In this document: one piece after another, positions 15,001-30,000 of the stretch
Position numbering within the stretch: position 1 is the stretch's first letter
Layout of the letters: the number at the start of each line of letters is the position of its first letter
NCBI GenBank assembly: GCA_947359465.1
Contig: OX375881.1
Location: forward strand, 74,175,914 to 74,239,913
Reading direction: 5' to 3'
Source: Metellina segmentata
Lineage: Eukaryota; Arthropoda; Arachnida; Araneae; Tetragnathidae
Length of the DNA: 64,000 bases
Made by a program: the position numbers and the translations under genes
Notes under the pieces: model-generated
What the model saw: the letters and a program-made list of their open reading frames with translations, nothing else
Database searches by the model: none
What the model was told of the DNA's origin: nothing

Positions 15001-18000
15001 GGTTACTGATTTGCAAAAAATATGGTAAGAAGCTCAATGAAAAGAAAATCCCATTACAGAAAATGATCCTTACAAGGAATGGTTCTTTAGCATTTTTAAC
15101 TACACTGCTTGACAATTGCTAAGGAACAAACACAATTTTTTAAATAATTAATAATTTTCATTGATTAAAGAAACAAATCAGTATTTATTTAACTAAGATA
15201 CTATGCATTAAGTATAATGCAAAATGTTACAGATTTTGGCAAATTGAAAAGCAAGATAATAAAAAGAAAAAAATTTGCTCCTTGGAACAATTTCCAAAGT
15301 CTCGAAAAATGTTCTTTCTATCCGGAGTCGTGACCGATATTAGTCACTCAGTAAGTGAGGACTCCTTGCACATTAATGCAGTTTTAGCATCTGCTATGCA
15401 TGCTCTCCACTAAATAGTGGAGGAGTGCTTATGGATATATTGTTCATTCCTCTCTCAAAGCAATTTTGAGTGCCCGCACAGTTTGGGGTGGGTGATTTCT
15501 TTGTGAAACACGTCCACAAAGATCATCCCAAGCATGTTCAAAAGGATTTAAGCCCGGTGAATATGCAAGCCCCATGCACTTAATATCTTCACTCTCAAGT
15601 GTCTCAGAGACATCAATTGTCCTGTGTGGGCATGCATTGTCATCCATGAACAGAAAGTCTGGACACCCCTGCACACCGAAATAAACAAACACGACACAGG
15701 AATCTCAGTGCATTACTGCTGTTATGTAAAGGCACCTGCGTCAAAGATGTGTTCTGCCATTATGCATAATGCTTGCCCACACCATGACCCCTCGGCCATA
15801 ACGATCAACCTCACAAGCATTCTGTGGTGCATAACGGGTACCTCTTTCCACATTAGTAGGTGTCCAGAATTCCTCTTCACGGTAAATCAGGATTTGCCGG
15901 AGAACATGACTCTGGATCACTGTTGATGATTCCAAGGAATATGTTCATTACACCTGCGTAACTTTTCCCGATGATGGTGTGGTTGTAATGGTAAGCACTT
16001 AACAGGCTTCTGTGCATACAAGCGAGCTTGATTAATCGCAAAGAAATTGTTTTGGCAGATACACGAGTGCCGCTAGCGGTTGCAAGCTCTGAACCAATCT
16101 GTCCAGGAGTGAGATGTTTGTCCCTTATTGCTGTTAGGGATATATGTGCATCATCTCTGGGTGTGGTGCTCCTATCACAACCACTTGCTTTCTCAAAACT
16201 TTTCCACCTTCCATGGTTCTTTATTACAGCAATTTAACGCTTTTAGACAAATTGCTGCTGCATCTTGGGTGACACTTTGTCCAGCCTCTAGCCGCCAAAC
16301 TACTCGCCCACTGTCAAATTTACTCAAATGATTCCTTACAAACATTTCCCACTTGATACTTGCACCACAAGACAGAATTTATCTGAATGGCTTTCAAAAC
16401 CTTAAATTGTGATTTTCTGTAGGTCTTTACTGTTTGAAATTTCAATTAATAAACAGCATGTGTGTGCTGTCTTTTATACAGATAAGAGACCTTGCTCTAC
16501 AGCATCCTCTGCACTTCTATTTTTTACGATTGAGCTGCTTTCAGAGTCACAGTTTTGCATAAATCGGTTGTTCCTTAGCAATTGTCAAGCACTGAAATTT
16601 TAGATAAGACATGTTTAAAACCATATGTGATAGATAAATAGTTTATAAAACTGATCGATAATTTCCCTCTAAATGTTTGGTTGTTATATAACCATGTCCA
16701 CAATGTTAGAGGATTCTCAAAGGGGTTAACAGAAGAAGCTAAGAAATGAGAACCAAAATTTTAGTCTACGAACTGATTTTCAACCTTGAACAGTCCACAA
16801 AATATGCAAAATTTCCCTAACAAAAAATGTTATTGCATAAGATTTGCTTCAAAAAAATATTGTCACCTGAATGTAAGTACTAGGAAACTCAAAAAGTGGT
16901 GCAGTTTTAGTAATACTTAAATTAGTAAAGCTAAGATCAGAGAATTTTAATGACAGTTTTGTGGAACTTTCTAAAACACTTTAGCTCTATCGATTGGTTA
17001 ATGAAACAGGTAGGTACATAAGAAACGGGTTAGTGGAAAACTATTTTTCAACAAATGAAAAACCGAAAAATTGAGTTGCCTAGTTTTCACATTCAAGTGA
17101 TGATAGATAAATTTAATCCTAAATATGAATCAGATGAGTATTATAATTTCATAACATACATACCGGATCCATAATAGGCCAGTCTGGGAAGCGTTGTGCA
17201 TCACACAAATGTCTGAGATAGTAAATGTTGCAGAATAATTCATTCTCCAGTTGAGGATACTGAATGAGGGGAATGGCACAGTACTGGTACAAAGCTCTAG
17301 TGTTTGACCGCAAACGAGGAGTGAATTCAGCAATGTGAGATGCTATTTTTTCGATCATAAGTCTCCTGAAAATACAAAGTAATGCAATTATAATTAATTA
17401 TGATAATTTAATGATGCATTACTTCAAAATTCTAATACACAACAGAAACAGTTATATAATCAGGTAAACTTAAAAACATTTCTGTTGTTATTAATAAAGG
17501 CTGCAGTTAGCTTAATCAATGTCAATTAAAGCTTTGTTGAGCACATCAATACAAAAACTATAAACAATCTCTAAAAAAATAATATAAAGATATAAGTAAT
17601 CAAAATTCTTATTTAGCATTTCACCAACTCTTGGAATAGAAATCCAGGAAAACAAAATTGGTTATTTTGAACATTTCTATGAATATGTGCCTGAAGAAAA
17701 ACAAAGTTCAGATTTCAAAATAAGGAGATATTAACATTGAAGTGAAGTATAAAAACGATTGAGCAGAATGTTATGATTATGTGAAGCCCATAAAACTATT
17801 CCTGATCACGGTGAGACAAATCATCTATTTTAATAACACCATGCATGGTCTACAAGTTTCCCGTTCTGAATATGTCTGTGAGTCAAGATACATTCAAATC
17901 AGATATAAAATATTTAATAGAAACTTTACCTCATTTCATTGCTCCATATAGCTTCAGGAGTATCATATTCTCCTAAAAATATCTGAGCAAACCTTTCAGC

Positions 18001-21000
18001 ACCATGGTTTTCAAGATAGCACACCATGGCTTCAGGCAGTAACTGTCCCAGAATACTGCGTTGCATGATTGAAGAAGTTTGATTCTAAAACAAGTACCAT
18101 TTGTTACAGGAATTCACATCAGATAAGTAAAAACCCTATAAATTTCCTTTATGTTGAAACTGTTACCAACACTAACATTCTAAATGAAAAATACATCACT
18201 TACCTCCTCGCAACGAAATGATTGACAAGAATGGGATATTTGTAATAAGGATCCAATGGGTAGTAAATTTGATCCTGTATACATAAGAATAAAAAAGAAG
18301 AAACCAGTTTGATAAAGCTTTGATATGTCTGGATTATCTTGCATGATGTGAAATAACAATATGGCCACTTTTTCTACAAGCACTGGATCAAATGTTAACA
18401 AAAGCTGAAAAACAAATCCACTCTTTCAGTTTCATAAAATTAAAATATAATCAATTGAAGCGATGGCATTGTTGAATTAAAATACAAGTTGAATTACATA
18501 AAAACTAATTATTTTGATGCAGCAGAATCTACATGCAACAAATTGACAAGAAAAATATAACAAAATCTAACACACTAAAAAACATACAAGGTGGCAACAA
18601 AATCTTTGAAAAAAAGTTACCCCGATTCCCTTAAGAAATGTTGTGATCCGTGATTGGTATCAATATACAGTATCCACACAACAATATTTATACATACATA
18701 TAGGGTAAGATGGGGTAAAAGGATAATTCACAAATATTTTGTATTTTCTCTACAGATATTTTAATTGTTATTGTAAGGGTTGGAACACTTAATGGAACTC
18801 TTACAATAGCAATGAAAAACTGGAGAAAAAATACAACATATTTTGATTATGAACTTTTTGCAACCGACCCTAGATTATTATACTATTCATCAAAATCAAA
18901 TGCAAATATGCATAAAAAATATTATTAGTTACACAAATTTCAAATTGTATAACACAAGTTGCAGCACTAGCTTCACAACGACAAGACGCTGCAGCCGCAA
19001 AAAAAAAGTCTGTGGCTGTAGTTTTTGGTGTTCCAAAATTACGATGCGGATTACAATTTTGGCAAATATGTTTCATTCAATTCTCAAAAGCACTCATCTC
19101 TAAATAGGAAAAACGGTATAGTAGGCATTTAAATTATCTAAATTTCCCTGATTTTTTGTGAAACTTGGAACTGTTTTCTGATTTTTACAGAATTAAAGAG
19201 TTTTCTGAGAATTCCCGGTTTTCCAGGTTCTATTACCACCTTGCAAAAATTAAAAAAATATTGGAATGTATGGTAAATTTTTTTTTGTTTTTATTAAAAT
19301 TTACAACAAAAATGAGGAAGTATTTCTATTGGGAAGGACAATTTAATAAACTTCAAACATACAAAATTAGTATCACCAACCTGAGCATTCTCCAACAAAA
19401 CATACCTGAACAATATGAGGCAAACACGTAGCATCAGACAACATTCGCTTAGCTCTAGGTAAGGGACGAATAACTGCACCATCAGAATCACTGGAAACAA
19501 ATTTATTTGCAACTTGAAATTTGCATTTCGTAACATTCCAATACAGTTATTAATATTGACGTAGCTTATACATATACAGATAGAATGAAATTATTTAATT
19601 TACATTCACAGCAGTATAATTCATGTCTTTTTAATGTCATTAATTTTTATCTGGAAATTGATACATTTAAACTCACATCTATTAACTTTCTAACTCTCAT
19701 GAATGCAAAATTTGTCACTACAGCATATTTCTAATCCTAAAAAAATCATAATGAGTTAATTCTGCCCTCTAATGATTTAATTAGAGAATCTTCAAAAGAC
19801 GCATTATCAGGCACCTTTCCCTCAATTGAGACATCTAGATTTGATATTTAAAAAAATATGTTAGGTTTATGAAAAACATTTATGAATCGTTTTATGAGCA
19901 TTTTACTTATGACGATTGATTCGGTACAGCCTTTTCGTAGTGAACCTTTCTTGGAACTCACTTAATCTTAGGTTTAACATTTAAAAATAAAAAGTTTATT
20001 TCAATAATCACCTTACATTTGCACATTACTAACCAATCGCAATAGATGAGTGAGAAACAATATATGTGATGTTTTAGAAGTGACCTTAAAACATTTTAAA
20101 TCTAGGTCATTTTCGACCAGTTGTGACATTGTGTCAATTTCAAAGTAGACATACACAATATAAGTACAAAGAACCTATATTGTTTAGGATTACGTGCATT
20201 GAAGTCACCTCAGATGTCTGGAAACAAGATAATATCTCAACTGAGATTTGTCACAGTATGATTTTAATATGATAATTTTACAATACTTTTACAAAAAATT
20301 CTTTACAGGTGCCTTTTTGATTAAAATACACTTGTGCTCAAATCATTATTTAAAGCTTTTAAAAACCTCAATAAAATTCAACTACGACAATAGACATTTA
20401 GTTAATTGGAACTTGGACAATAAAGGTTCTGCTGAATCAGGAAAATGTTTAAACTTCAATTAAAATATGAACTAATACAAAACACTTGTTGTTTTTTTGA
20501 CAAATTATAATAAAGAATGTAATGAAACCTCCCATCCTCCAACTTAGTCACAAGGTTCACAAAAATGTTCGATTGTTTCAAAGTATACTATTTTGCATGA
20601 CTGAGATTCTCAGTGATCCACTGATTAAGCTTTTCATGCGTAGTACACCAGTCCACGATAGGGTTATAACTTGAATAAAATAAATAAGTATTCTAAGTTT
20701 AAGGTATACAAATAATCTTTTATTTGATATTCTGATGTCAAGGAATTCTCAAGATCAACAGTACCAATTTTTTGGACTGAAAGATTAGCGATCCTTATTT
20801 TCATCTTATTATTGGGAGTAAAAAACTTTTTAATTTATGATAAAAAGAATAACCTTACAATAAGGATTAGTGATGACAATTTAAAGTTGTGAAACAGAAA
20901 TTCTAAAATACGGAATTCTAAAATAAAACAAACAGCAGAAACTCTCATTTGTTAATTAAAATCAAAAGGCTCTTAACACTCCAAAGTTAACACCAAAATA

Positions 21001-24000
21001 AACACTTGAACAATAATGCTGCTTTTTATCAATTAGCTCAGTAATGTTTTCTGAAATATGACCTGATAATTTCAATATCATTGTCAACACTTCTAGTCAA
21101 TTTCAAATCATTAAATACAGAAAGATCTCATGCTTTAGATTCTAAAATTTGGATTTTTAAAAGTATACAAATTGGATATTGGAATATGTTATTTTTTCTT
21201 AGAAGCTAGTTAACTATTGGGTGCTTTCCGCAGATCCCCAGAGATCTCATCACAGACCCCAAAGGGCCAGCAGATCACATTTGAAGAACCACTGCTGAAG
21301 ATGGGTGGCAGGATATATGGATGCCCACTAAATACTAATATGCAAAATATGTTCATTATATGTTCAACCACAAATGAAAAGAAAATAGCAATCCTTTTCA
21401 AAGTGTTTAGACACACAATTCATTCGTGATTAGGGTTATGGCCCAGTATCTAAATTGCCAGGTTAGTAAACAGCAAAACACTTACCGACTAGGAAAGTAT
21501 TCACAGATTTTGATAAGCATTCTAAGAATTTCATTTGCCAAATCACTTTCATTCATCAAAGGAGTTCCAGTAGCCATTAAGCACCATTTCAGTTGCGGTA
21601 TCATGTGTATTGGCTTCCAGCCATCCATGCCCTGGGCCCAACATCTGGTTTTGGGATTAATTACTCCTTCTGCCCAAAGATCTTTTATCTGAAAAAAAAA
21701 AGATTTTATTGAACTTAACATATGTAAAGCGTGACATGAACTTTGGTTTTGTGTCATTTTTTTAGACTACAAATTTCTAAAATATTCAACTCAATGGTAC
21801 AAGGTTGTCTCCCATGCTAATTTTAGGATAAGTTTATTGATGCTCTTTGTGAAACGCATTTGTATCACTTACGTTTTGCAGCCCCTATTTAACATGATAG
21901 TAAGATTTAAGGATGAAAGAACTTGTGTATGTGCTTTCTTACATAAAATAATTAACATTAATAAAATTAGTTTTTAAGCAAACCCACATATGAAATTTGT
22001 AATACATATATAACTAGGATAACACAATGCAAAATAATAAAGGAAGAAATTAGATAACTTTAATGCAATAAAATATGATGTATCACATCGACTTCTAACA
22101 CATCAGTTAAAATAACAAAATTAACAACATGAGGTATAAGAATTAGAACAAATAATTTATTTTCCCTATAGGCTCTTTGCTTGTATTTCTGCCCTTAATA
22201 TAATTTATCATTTTATTTCTGTAAGCTGAGTATAACCATTACAAGTTCAACCATGAAAAGCAAAGTCACTTTAAAGCAACAACTTTAATAATACAGACTT
22301 AAGTATTGGTTAAGAAAATCTTTCACATCAAAACAGCAGTCACATAACAGAATATTGAATTAATGGTGTGATAAAAATTTCAAACAAATTAAAAGCTATT
22401 CTTACCTCATTGAAGCCATATGGGCCATGTCGTTCTTTTTCGGCATTACGATAGTACCATTCTTTTTCTGTCATTAACATCATTTCAGGTGATGCTTCAA
22501 TAACATTCGACTAAAAAATCAATAGTTTAAAAATATTATGCAAATATCTTACATTATACAAGAAAATACAGTCAACCTTCATTACATCGGCACAATAAAG
22601 TTATATCAAAAATAAGATCTAGCCCAATTTGGTTTCAACTTTTGGCTTTGGGGGGGGGATGCATTTAATTAATTCCTGAAAAACCATAATTAAACTATTT
22701 GCAACAAGAGAGATTAATTGGTGTTTCTTCATTGATGGAATTTTTTTTTTTTTTTTTTGAAAAACTTCATAAGTTTAAAATAAACTGCATTTTTAGCAAA
22801 TATTTTTTTCACATCAAAAATATACTGTCCCACTTCATATCAGTCAATTCCCATAAAAATACAATAAACTTAGAAATTAAAAGTGAAAATATTTGAACTT
22901 CCTAACTATTAGCAACCAAAAATTTTACCTGAGTAGGAACTGTTGCTCGACTAGTATGCAGATGAGCTACTGTTAGCAAGTCCACTAATATTCGCAACCC
23001 ACCAGCATCTATTACTTCCTTCACATTCCTCTGTAATGAAATGAATGAAATACACTCAGCAGATGTGTCCATATTTAAAGTACTCAGTACAAAGTATAAG
23101 ATATAATATTCAAGCCTTTTAAAATTCAATCAATATAAATTTAGAAAAATCTTTTATAAAAATTTTATTAAGTCCAAGGGATTAGTACCTAGTGGACAAC
23201 TCTAAAATATGATTATTACAAATCTACTATTAATAATTACTTAATAGTCTATAAAAACAAAATAAATTGTTCTGATCAACATATACACTAAGAAACTGTA
23301 GTGTTATTTGCTCCCAATTATTTCTTCCAGATATTATTGCAACTTATAAGAATCAAAGATACAATTAATTCGTAAAATATGAAATTATATATATTTTTAA
23401 TTTCGAAAATGTTACACAGAAAGGATTGTTAATATGATTAACAACTTTTAATTGAACAGAGCAAATACTAACACAGTACAAAAATAAGTTACCTTCTGCC
23501 CCCCCCCTTGGAAAAAAATCAGTATTTTATAAGGGCTTAAAGAGAAGTGATATTCAAGCAATAGAACATTCAACTACTTTTTGAATACATGAATAAGTAA
23601 ACAGTTAAATTAACATAGTATACATATATGATACATGAATGAAAATATGATCGTGTATATATTCCGTAGAGCTGAACCCAGTCATAGGTCAGGCCATAAG
23701 CATGGAAGGCTAGTACTTTTCACTGGACTACTATCTCGATATAAGGCAATAATATAACACTAAGTGAACACAAATAATTATTTCATACATCAACAGAAAA
23801 GTCACTTTATCCTAAATTAATTTAAGAAAATATCTTTACCTTATCATATATTAATTTGCCAATAAATAAAACTAATCTATCTCTTTCCAGTTTATCAGCA
23901 CTCTGAAAAAGAAAATAAGAAATTGATATTGAATAAATCAATAACGTACTCTGCAAAGCACAAATTGTGTTTTTAACTTGATAGCTAAAAAAAAAATAGG

Positions 24001-27000
24001 TGATGCAATAATACAAACAAAATTCCCATAAAAGTTTTAACGAAAAATAAATAAACGTAAGATAATATCTTTACACAAAATTATAAATTCACTTTTTAAT
24101 AAAAATCCCCAAATCTTTTTATTTGAAGTAACTAAGTAAATATATAATATATAAAGCAGAGTTGGAGTCGGTCGGTTCTCTATAAAAATTTACACCCCTT
24201 GACCAATCCACACCAAATTTGGCACACTTAAACTTTGGAACCCCGCGGTTATGATAGGCTAACTCTAAACACCCATTCTATTTGTCCTAGGTGTGCAGAA
24301 GGGGCCAAAAGCAATTCAAATTATCATAGAAATAACATTTATAAAATAATTTCTGTACGCAATTCAGATTATTTTACCAGTATTGATCGAAATTCAAGTT
24401 TTCCAATGTTTTTTTTTACTATATTGCTCGAAAAACAATTTTTTTCATAACAAATTAAATCATAATATAAATGTTTGACTTTTTATTTCTTAATTTTAAT
24501 TTTTATAACATAATTTTAATAAATTTTTAGTGAATTTTACATAACTCATTTTTTATAGCTTTTCACTGAAAGACGATTAAAATCAATAAAATTTTTTATA
24601 CTTCCACATTTGTTTTTTACGATTCATGGGTGTTATAGAAAGCCGTACTTTAAAGTTAAGCAACTAGATCTACCATTCTAAATAGGTACATGGTTTTCAT
24701 TTAGAAACCGAATCTTGGAATTAAAAAAAATACTACAAGGATTTGATTTAAAACTGAATGTCTGTTAGAGTAAAATGAATTTAATACAAGACTTTGTTGA
24801 TCTTGGAATAATATCGCAGTTAGTTAGTGCAAGAGTGCCACAAGTAAAACACATTCATAGAAAAACTAAGTGCAAGACTATCGAACCAAAAATTAAAATG
24901 AAATTATAATGGAAACAAACATACTGGGTTATCTGTAATCACTCATAATCGACTTCTGTAGTCATCACCTTCGAACAACTTTTGTAATTTATCTTACAGC
25001 AGAAGTGTAATGAATATGAAATTGAGAAAATGGATGGATATATCATGCATACATTTTTGCATCCGAAGTAAATTGTAGAAAGGATGAAAATGTTAAAACG
25101 ACATTAAAAGTTATTTTCTGTACACTTAAATGATGCTTGCATTCTTTTATGAAAGAAAAGTGTTTAATCCGATAACTTTTCAATCAACATTTAATTCATT
25201 AAACCCTAACACTGGGTTATTCTGCTAATTATTTTATAAAGTACGATTCCTATTTCTCAGTAAGGATAAATTTCAGGTACTTTAAATATATGGTTTATCA
25301 TATAGTGTTTAAGGAAACATGCCAATTAATAAAAGCTAATATTTAAAAATATAAATTTCACTAAATACCTCAAATAAAAGGGATTCTCAGGTTAAACAAA
25401 CCAGACGGAAGATAGATTTTACTTTTAACTACCCAAATGCTCGTGCATGACATATATTAGCATTACCTAACCATGTAATTCATTGATGTTCTGGTATTTA
25501 ATCTAATAGGTTATATCAACTCTGAATTCATTATTTGCAATTTTTATTGGATGACAAACTGAAAGTTGTCTTACAAACTTGCTGATTGATGTTACATTCA
25601 TAGTATGTACAGAAAAAACATTCCATCACAAAAACATCACCTATATTTAGCTTGACAGAAAAGCTTCATATTCGAAAAAGTTTTTTATAACTAACAAAAA
25701 ATATCTCAGGTATAGCTACAAATATAGATTAATTAAAAAGTAAACATACTAATATGTGAAGGACTTTGACGGAATATGCTTGCCTTTTAAATTTTTTATA
25801 ATTAAAGATTGCTCAGTTGTTGTTTTTGACGACTGCAAATATTTTATAAAACTAACGTTTCAGATGACTGAATGCAAATACATCTTATCATTTTTAAATA
25901 TATACAGAATTTGTTTATTTTTCTGTACTTTGAGTAGTTCTAATTTAGAGACACATTTTGTAAGAATTGTAACTAGAAAAGTTTAAAATTACAAAAAACA
26001 TAATACTCACTCTATCCAACATATTGACAACGAATCTTGTGTCATTGAAACAGCCTATCTCCTCATAGTGACGACCATACACTATAGCCATAGCTTGCAA
26101 ACACATTGATTTCATTGAAGTTTTAGGAGACAAGAGAAAGCGATGATATAAATCATTAAAAAACTCATACCTAAAAATGTAAAACAATATGGCTGTAACT
26201 CAAATTATCTGAATAACAGACTAATGTCAATTACAAAAAAATAAGTTATATAGGGCAGAACAGATAAATTACTGTTACTTAAAGTGGTTTAACTAGATTA
26301 GAGTAATAAAGTTACATTATTAAGAAATCAAATTTAATTCAAAACTAATAAAGTATTAGAAAATATTTGGATTTATAAGTGAAAATGAAATTTGAAAATA
26401 TTGTGGTTTTGTTAAATTCCTCATATTTCTCATTCTTGAAGAAAAATTCAAACATTGATCAATGTAGCAGACTTTAAATTCCAAACTTTTGAGCCAATCG
26501 TCTGAATGTTATGAGATTTCTTCCCAAGGTAGTGTCAGTCCCGTTTGCTTCTTAGAAAAGTGTCCCTGAACGAATTGTAAAAAGGCAATCATCTCATGCT
26601 CTGTTTTTGTGTCTTCAAGGAATTTCTGAGAAAAGAGAATTCCTGATTGCAAGGGGTTACAAAACGGCTTTTAAAGATGATAAATGGTAAAAGGACTTCT
26701 ATTACCCACCACCAAAGCCTCACCTGACTCATCCCCACTCAAAATGTACGAGTTTTATAGTGATTGCTAGTACCTAGACATTGTGTCTGAGACAATTCTT
26801 GTGGTAGAAAGGCAGAACATGCATACAAATACAGATATCATGTTCAGAGGACTAAGAAATGTAAGTCCTAAAAAACGAAGATATACTTACGATTTTTTAA
26901 TATAAGAACTATTCGTTACATCTTTTTCATCTTCTTCAAGCAATAGTCTTAAGTAATAGTCACCAATTTTTATTTCTTCACCCAGTGAGGTATAAAACAC

Positions 27001-30000
27001 TTCAAATTCTGTGTGGTTCCATGAGATAGTTATTGATCTGCTCAGTTCACGGCATGACCCAAAATCCCTCATCTCCTTCTCCAAAGCATCTTTTAGTTCT
27101 TCTCTAGTCTATAAAGGGTTATAAAACAGTAAAAAATTAGTATTATGGTTAAATATTAATAATACCACTGAATATATCAAAGGACATTTTTAGAAAAGTT
27201 TATTAGCCTATTTCTAGCCATGCTCGTTTATTTTCATATCTCTACTATTATAAAAGGAAGTGTATGCGTGTGGTGTCCAGATGAATTTATAGGACTTACA
27301 GAAATGAAATATGGCACAAAGGTAGTCCTAATTTATGTGAAGCCCGAATTTTAAAATTAAATCTATCACACTTTTTAATTAATTTATTAGCATTTTTTAT
27401 TTATTTATTACTAGCAGGCCAGCATGACATTGCCCATAACAGTTATTTTTGTGTCCTTACTTATAATGAAAACATTAAAAAGAAAAAACAATAATTTTAA
27501 GAGAGTCCCCTGACATGACACAGGTTACAATTGAAAAAATATTTCTCTCTCTATTAAAAAAAAGCTAAAGCCGTCGCAGGAATGGAAACTGTGTTGTTTA
27601 GCTCAATTCTTAGACGGTTTCCCGAGAAAGTACGGATCAGAAAAATATGAAATTAACATGGTTTGTTCTTCATCTGTTCACTGTACAATTATGAAGATCT
27701 TTTTCCGATGCGGCTATCAGTTTAGGGTTTTTTTGTGTCAAAGTTGAAAAAGCGAAATTTTTTTCGCGAGTAAGCAAAACACATACAAATTTTCAGTAAC
27801 TCAACGTAAATTTCTGCGGCTCGTCGAATTTTTTTATAAATTTCAATTTAGTTCCTGATGTTATTTTTTTTTTAATTTGGGTTGGCGAGCGTAATTGAAC
27901 AGGGGGCTGAGCCCCCTAGTATTTAAAAAAAATCACATTTAAGGTATTGATCTGGTGTAAAATTTTCCACAGATTTCAAATCCATCGAAATTCTCACTAT
28001 CGTTAACGATCGTGAAGATGGAAAACATCAAATAGTCCTTGCACATGACAAAGTTAAAATGGTAAGCATGAAAGTTATGTAATGTGCAATCAACAATGTA
28101 AATCAAAACAATCTTTCTTCAACTGAGGAGCTGTGATGTCAGCTCCACGATTGATGTCACAGATCCAAAGGATGTCATAGTTCCACAGGACGAAAAATGC
28201 AAAATTCTTCGCTTTTTTTAATTGAGGAGCTGCTGAAAGAATGAATGGAGGGGGAAAAACTAATAGATTAACTTCAAAATGTTCTAGATTAAATTTTAAA
28301 ATTTGCAAAAAATTAAGACTATCTGTGTTTTATTATTGGAAGTGCCATAGATTCGTCAGGACACAGCAGAGATACAGACACACACAAACATTTCCTTTAA
28401 AATAGTTGAGATTTGTATTCCTTACAATGACAACAGTGTGAAGAGATCAGATTCTAAATATTTTTTTTCCTTGCATTTCCTGAGCACAAACAATTCTAGC
28501 AATGCCACACAAAACAAATATAATTTTTTTTGACTGGTATTTATTTCTTTTTTATTCTTTAGTTTAAGTTTCTATCTCAGCAATTGTTAAAGAGGGTGAA
28601 AATTTCAAGGGATTTGAAATCTACGGTAAATTTTACTCAAGATCAATACCTCAGGAAGTCCGAATTTAGTAAACACAAAAAGAACTGTCCCTGGCAACGC
28701 CGTGCTGGCCTGCTAGCTTTTACAAAAAACTGGGTAGAAAATTCCTATCACAATAAAGATACTATATAATTTAACTATGAGGACTGGGCCAATTTTTAAG
28801 AGCCAAAAGTTTCTGATGTGTTTTAGTTCCATATTTTTCAGCTTTATTCATGTCTAAAACTTTGTCAATTTAGGCTCTAGTTTCACAAAAAGGGTACTAC
28901 TACTCTGAACGCTGGCTCCAAAGAAAATAAGGGACTACTGAGAAGCAACAGTGGGCAATAAGATGTTTAAAAAATTGCCACCTAAAAATGTTTTAAACAA
29001 CCACTTAATCATATAAACCCTCACTACCCCGATGCATTGTCACAATAATTATAATTTTGTAAAATGCAAGTCACAACTGATCAGGAAAATAGGTCATAAC
29101 AAGCAAGTGTTAGCATGCATTTGCACACTTATGCACTAATTTATTCAAGCTTTTACAAATCCAGTGTGCAGAGTCAGGAATCTGTTTTGTCAAGCTTATG
29201 GCAGAACTATAAATAGATGAAGTAAAAAAGTAAAGAAACCTGCTTTTTATTATTAACTAGCTACTGCGTGGCTAGCCTGTCGTTGTCTGTGCCATAAGGA
29301 ATTGATCTGGTGTAAAATTTTCCAGATTTCAAATTGTGTTGAAATTATATTCAATTTAAAAATTATTTATTTCAAGAAAATCATATTTTTAGGTATCAAT
29401 CCAAACTGAAATTTTCCACAGATTTCAAATCCGTTGAAATTTTTACTCTATATTTCTAGGAGATAGAAAAAAGAACTGTGACTATAGTTAAAAGATTTAT
29501 TGTCTGGCTGGAAAAACATTCCTCCGCGCAAAATTAAAGCGGAAACGTAAAAAATAATTTTCTGAGCATTCTACGGGGCAATGAAAAAAACTTGAAATGG
29601 TTCCAAGGCTGACTGCAAGGTCACGTGGGTAGAAAAGTCGAGATTGGGGTTATTCTTCTTTCGTGGAAATAAGACGTTAAAGAACCAGGTAGAGAATAAA
29701 ACTATAAAATTCATTTAAAAATCTTCTAGGATTGAATTATAAAATTTCGCCACGACCCAAAAATTGCAAAAAATTCCGACTACCTGTGTGCTAAATCTCA
29801 TTGCTGTAAGTGCCCATAAATCGTCAGGATTTTGCGGCAGAAAAACAGACAAACAAACACTTCCTTTTTATAATTATTATTAATTGAGAGTTTTGTAAGG
29901 GGTTGAACAAAAAAGTTTTTGGAAAGGATGAGTTGAGAAATAAGTCTATGAAACTGTGGTTTAAGCATTTAAGGCATGAACCCAAAATAACAAAATTTTA

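Larger units (their letters stand above)
13601..17163. other. Long DNAJC13 intron (exons 30-31)
   Basis: A 3.6-kb intron. Besides the poly(A) tract and the Tc1 element at 15103-16594, a moderately GC-rich stretch at 14050-14230 and a possible tRNA-like remnant at 14440-14575 are unassigned. The rest is AT-rich with no coding signal. Confidence 0.6.

Noticed and set aside
26440..26880. Moderately complex stretch beside exon 21
   Set aside because: It looks like an old repeat, but no terminal repeats, coding motif or second copy in the window could be found.
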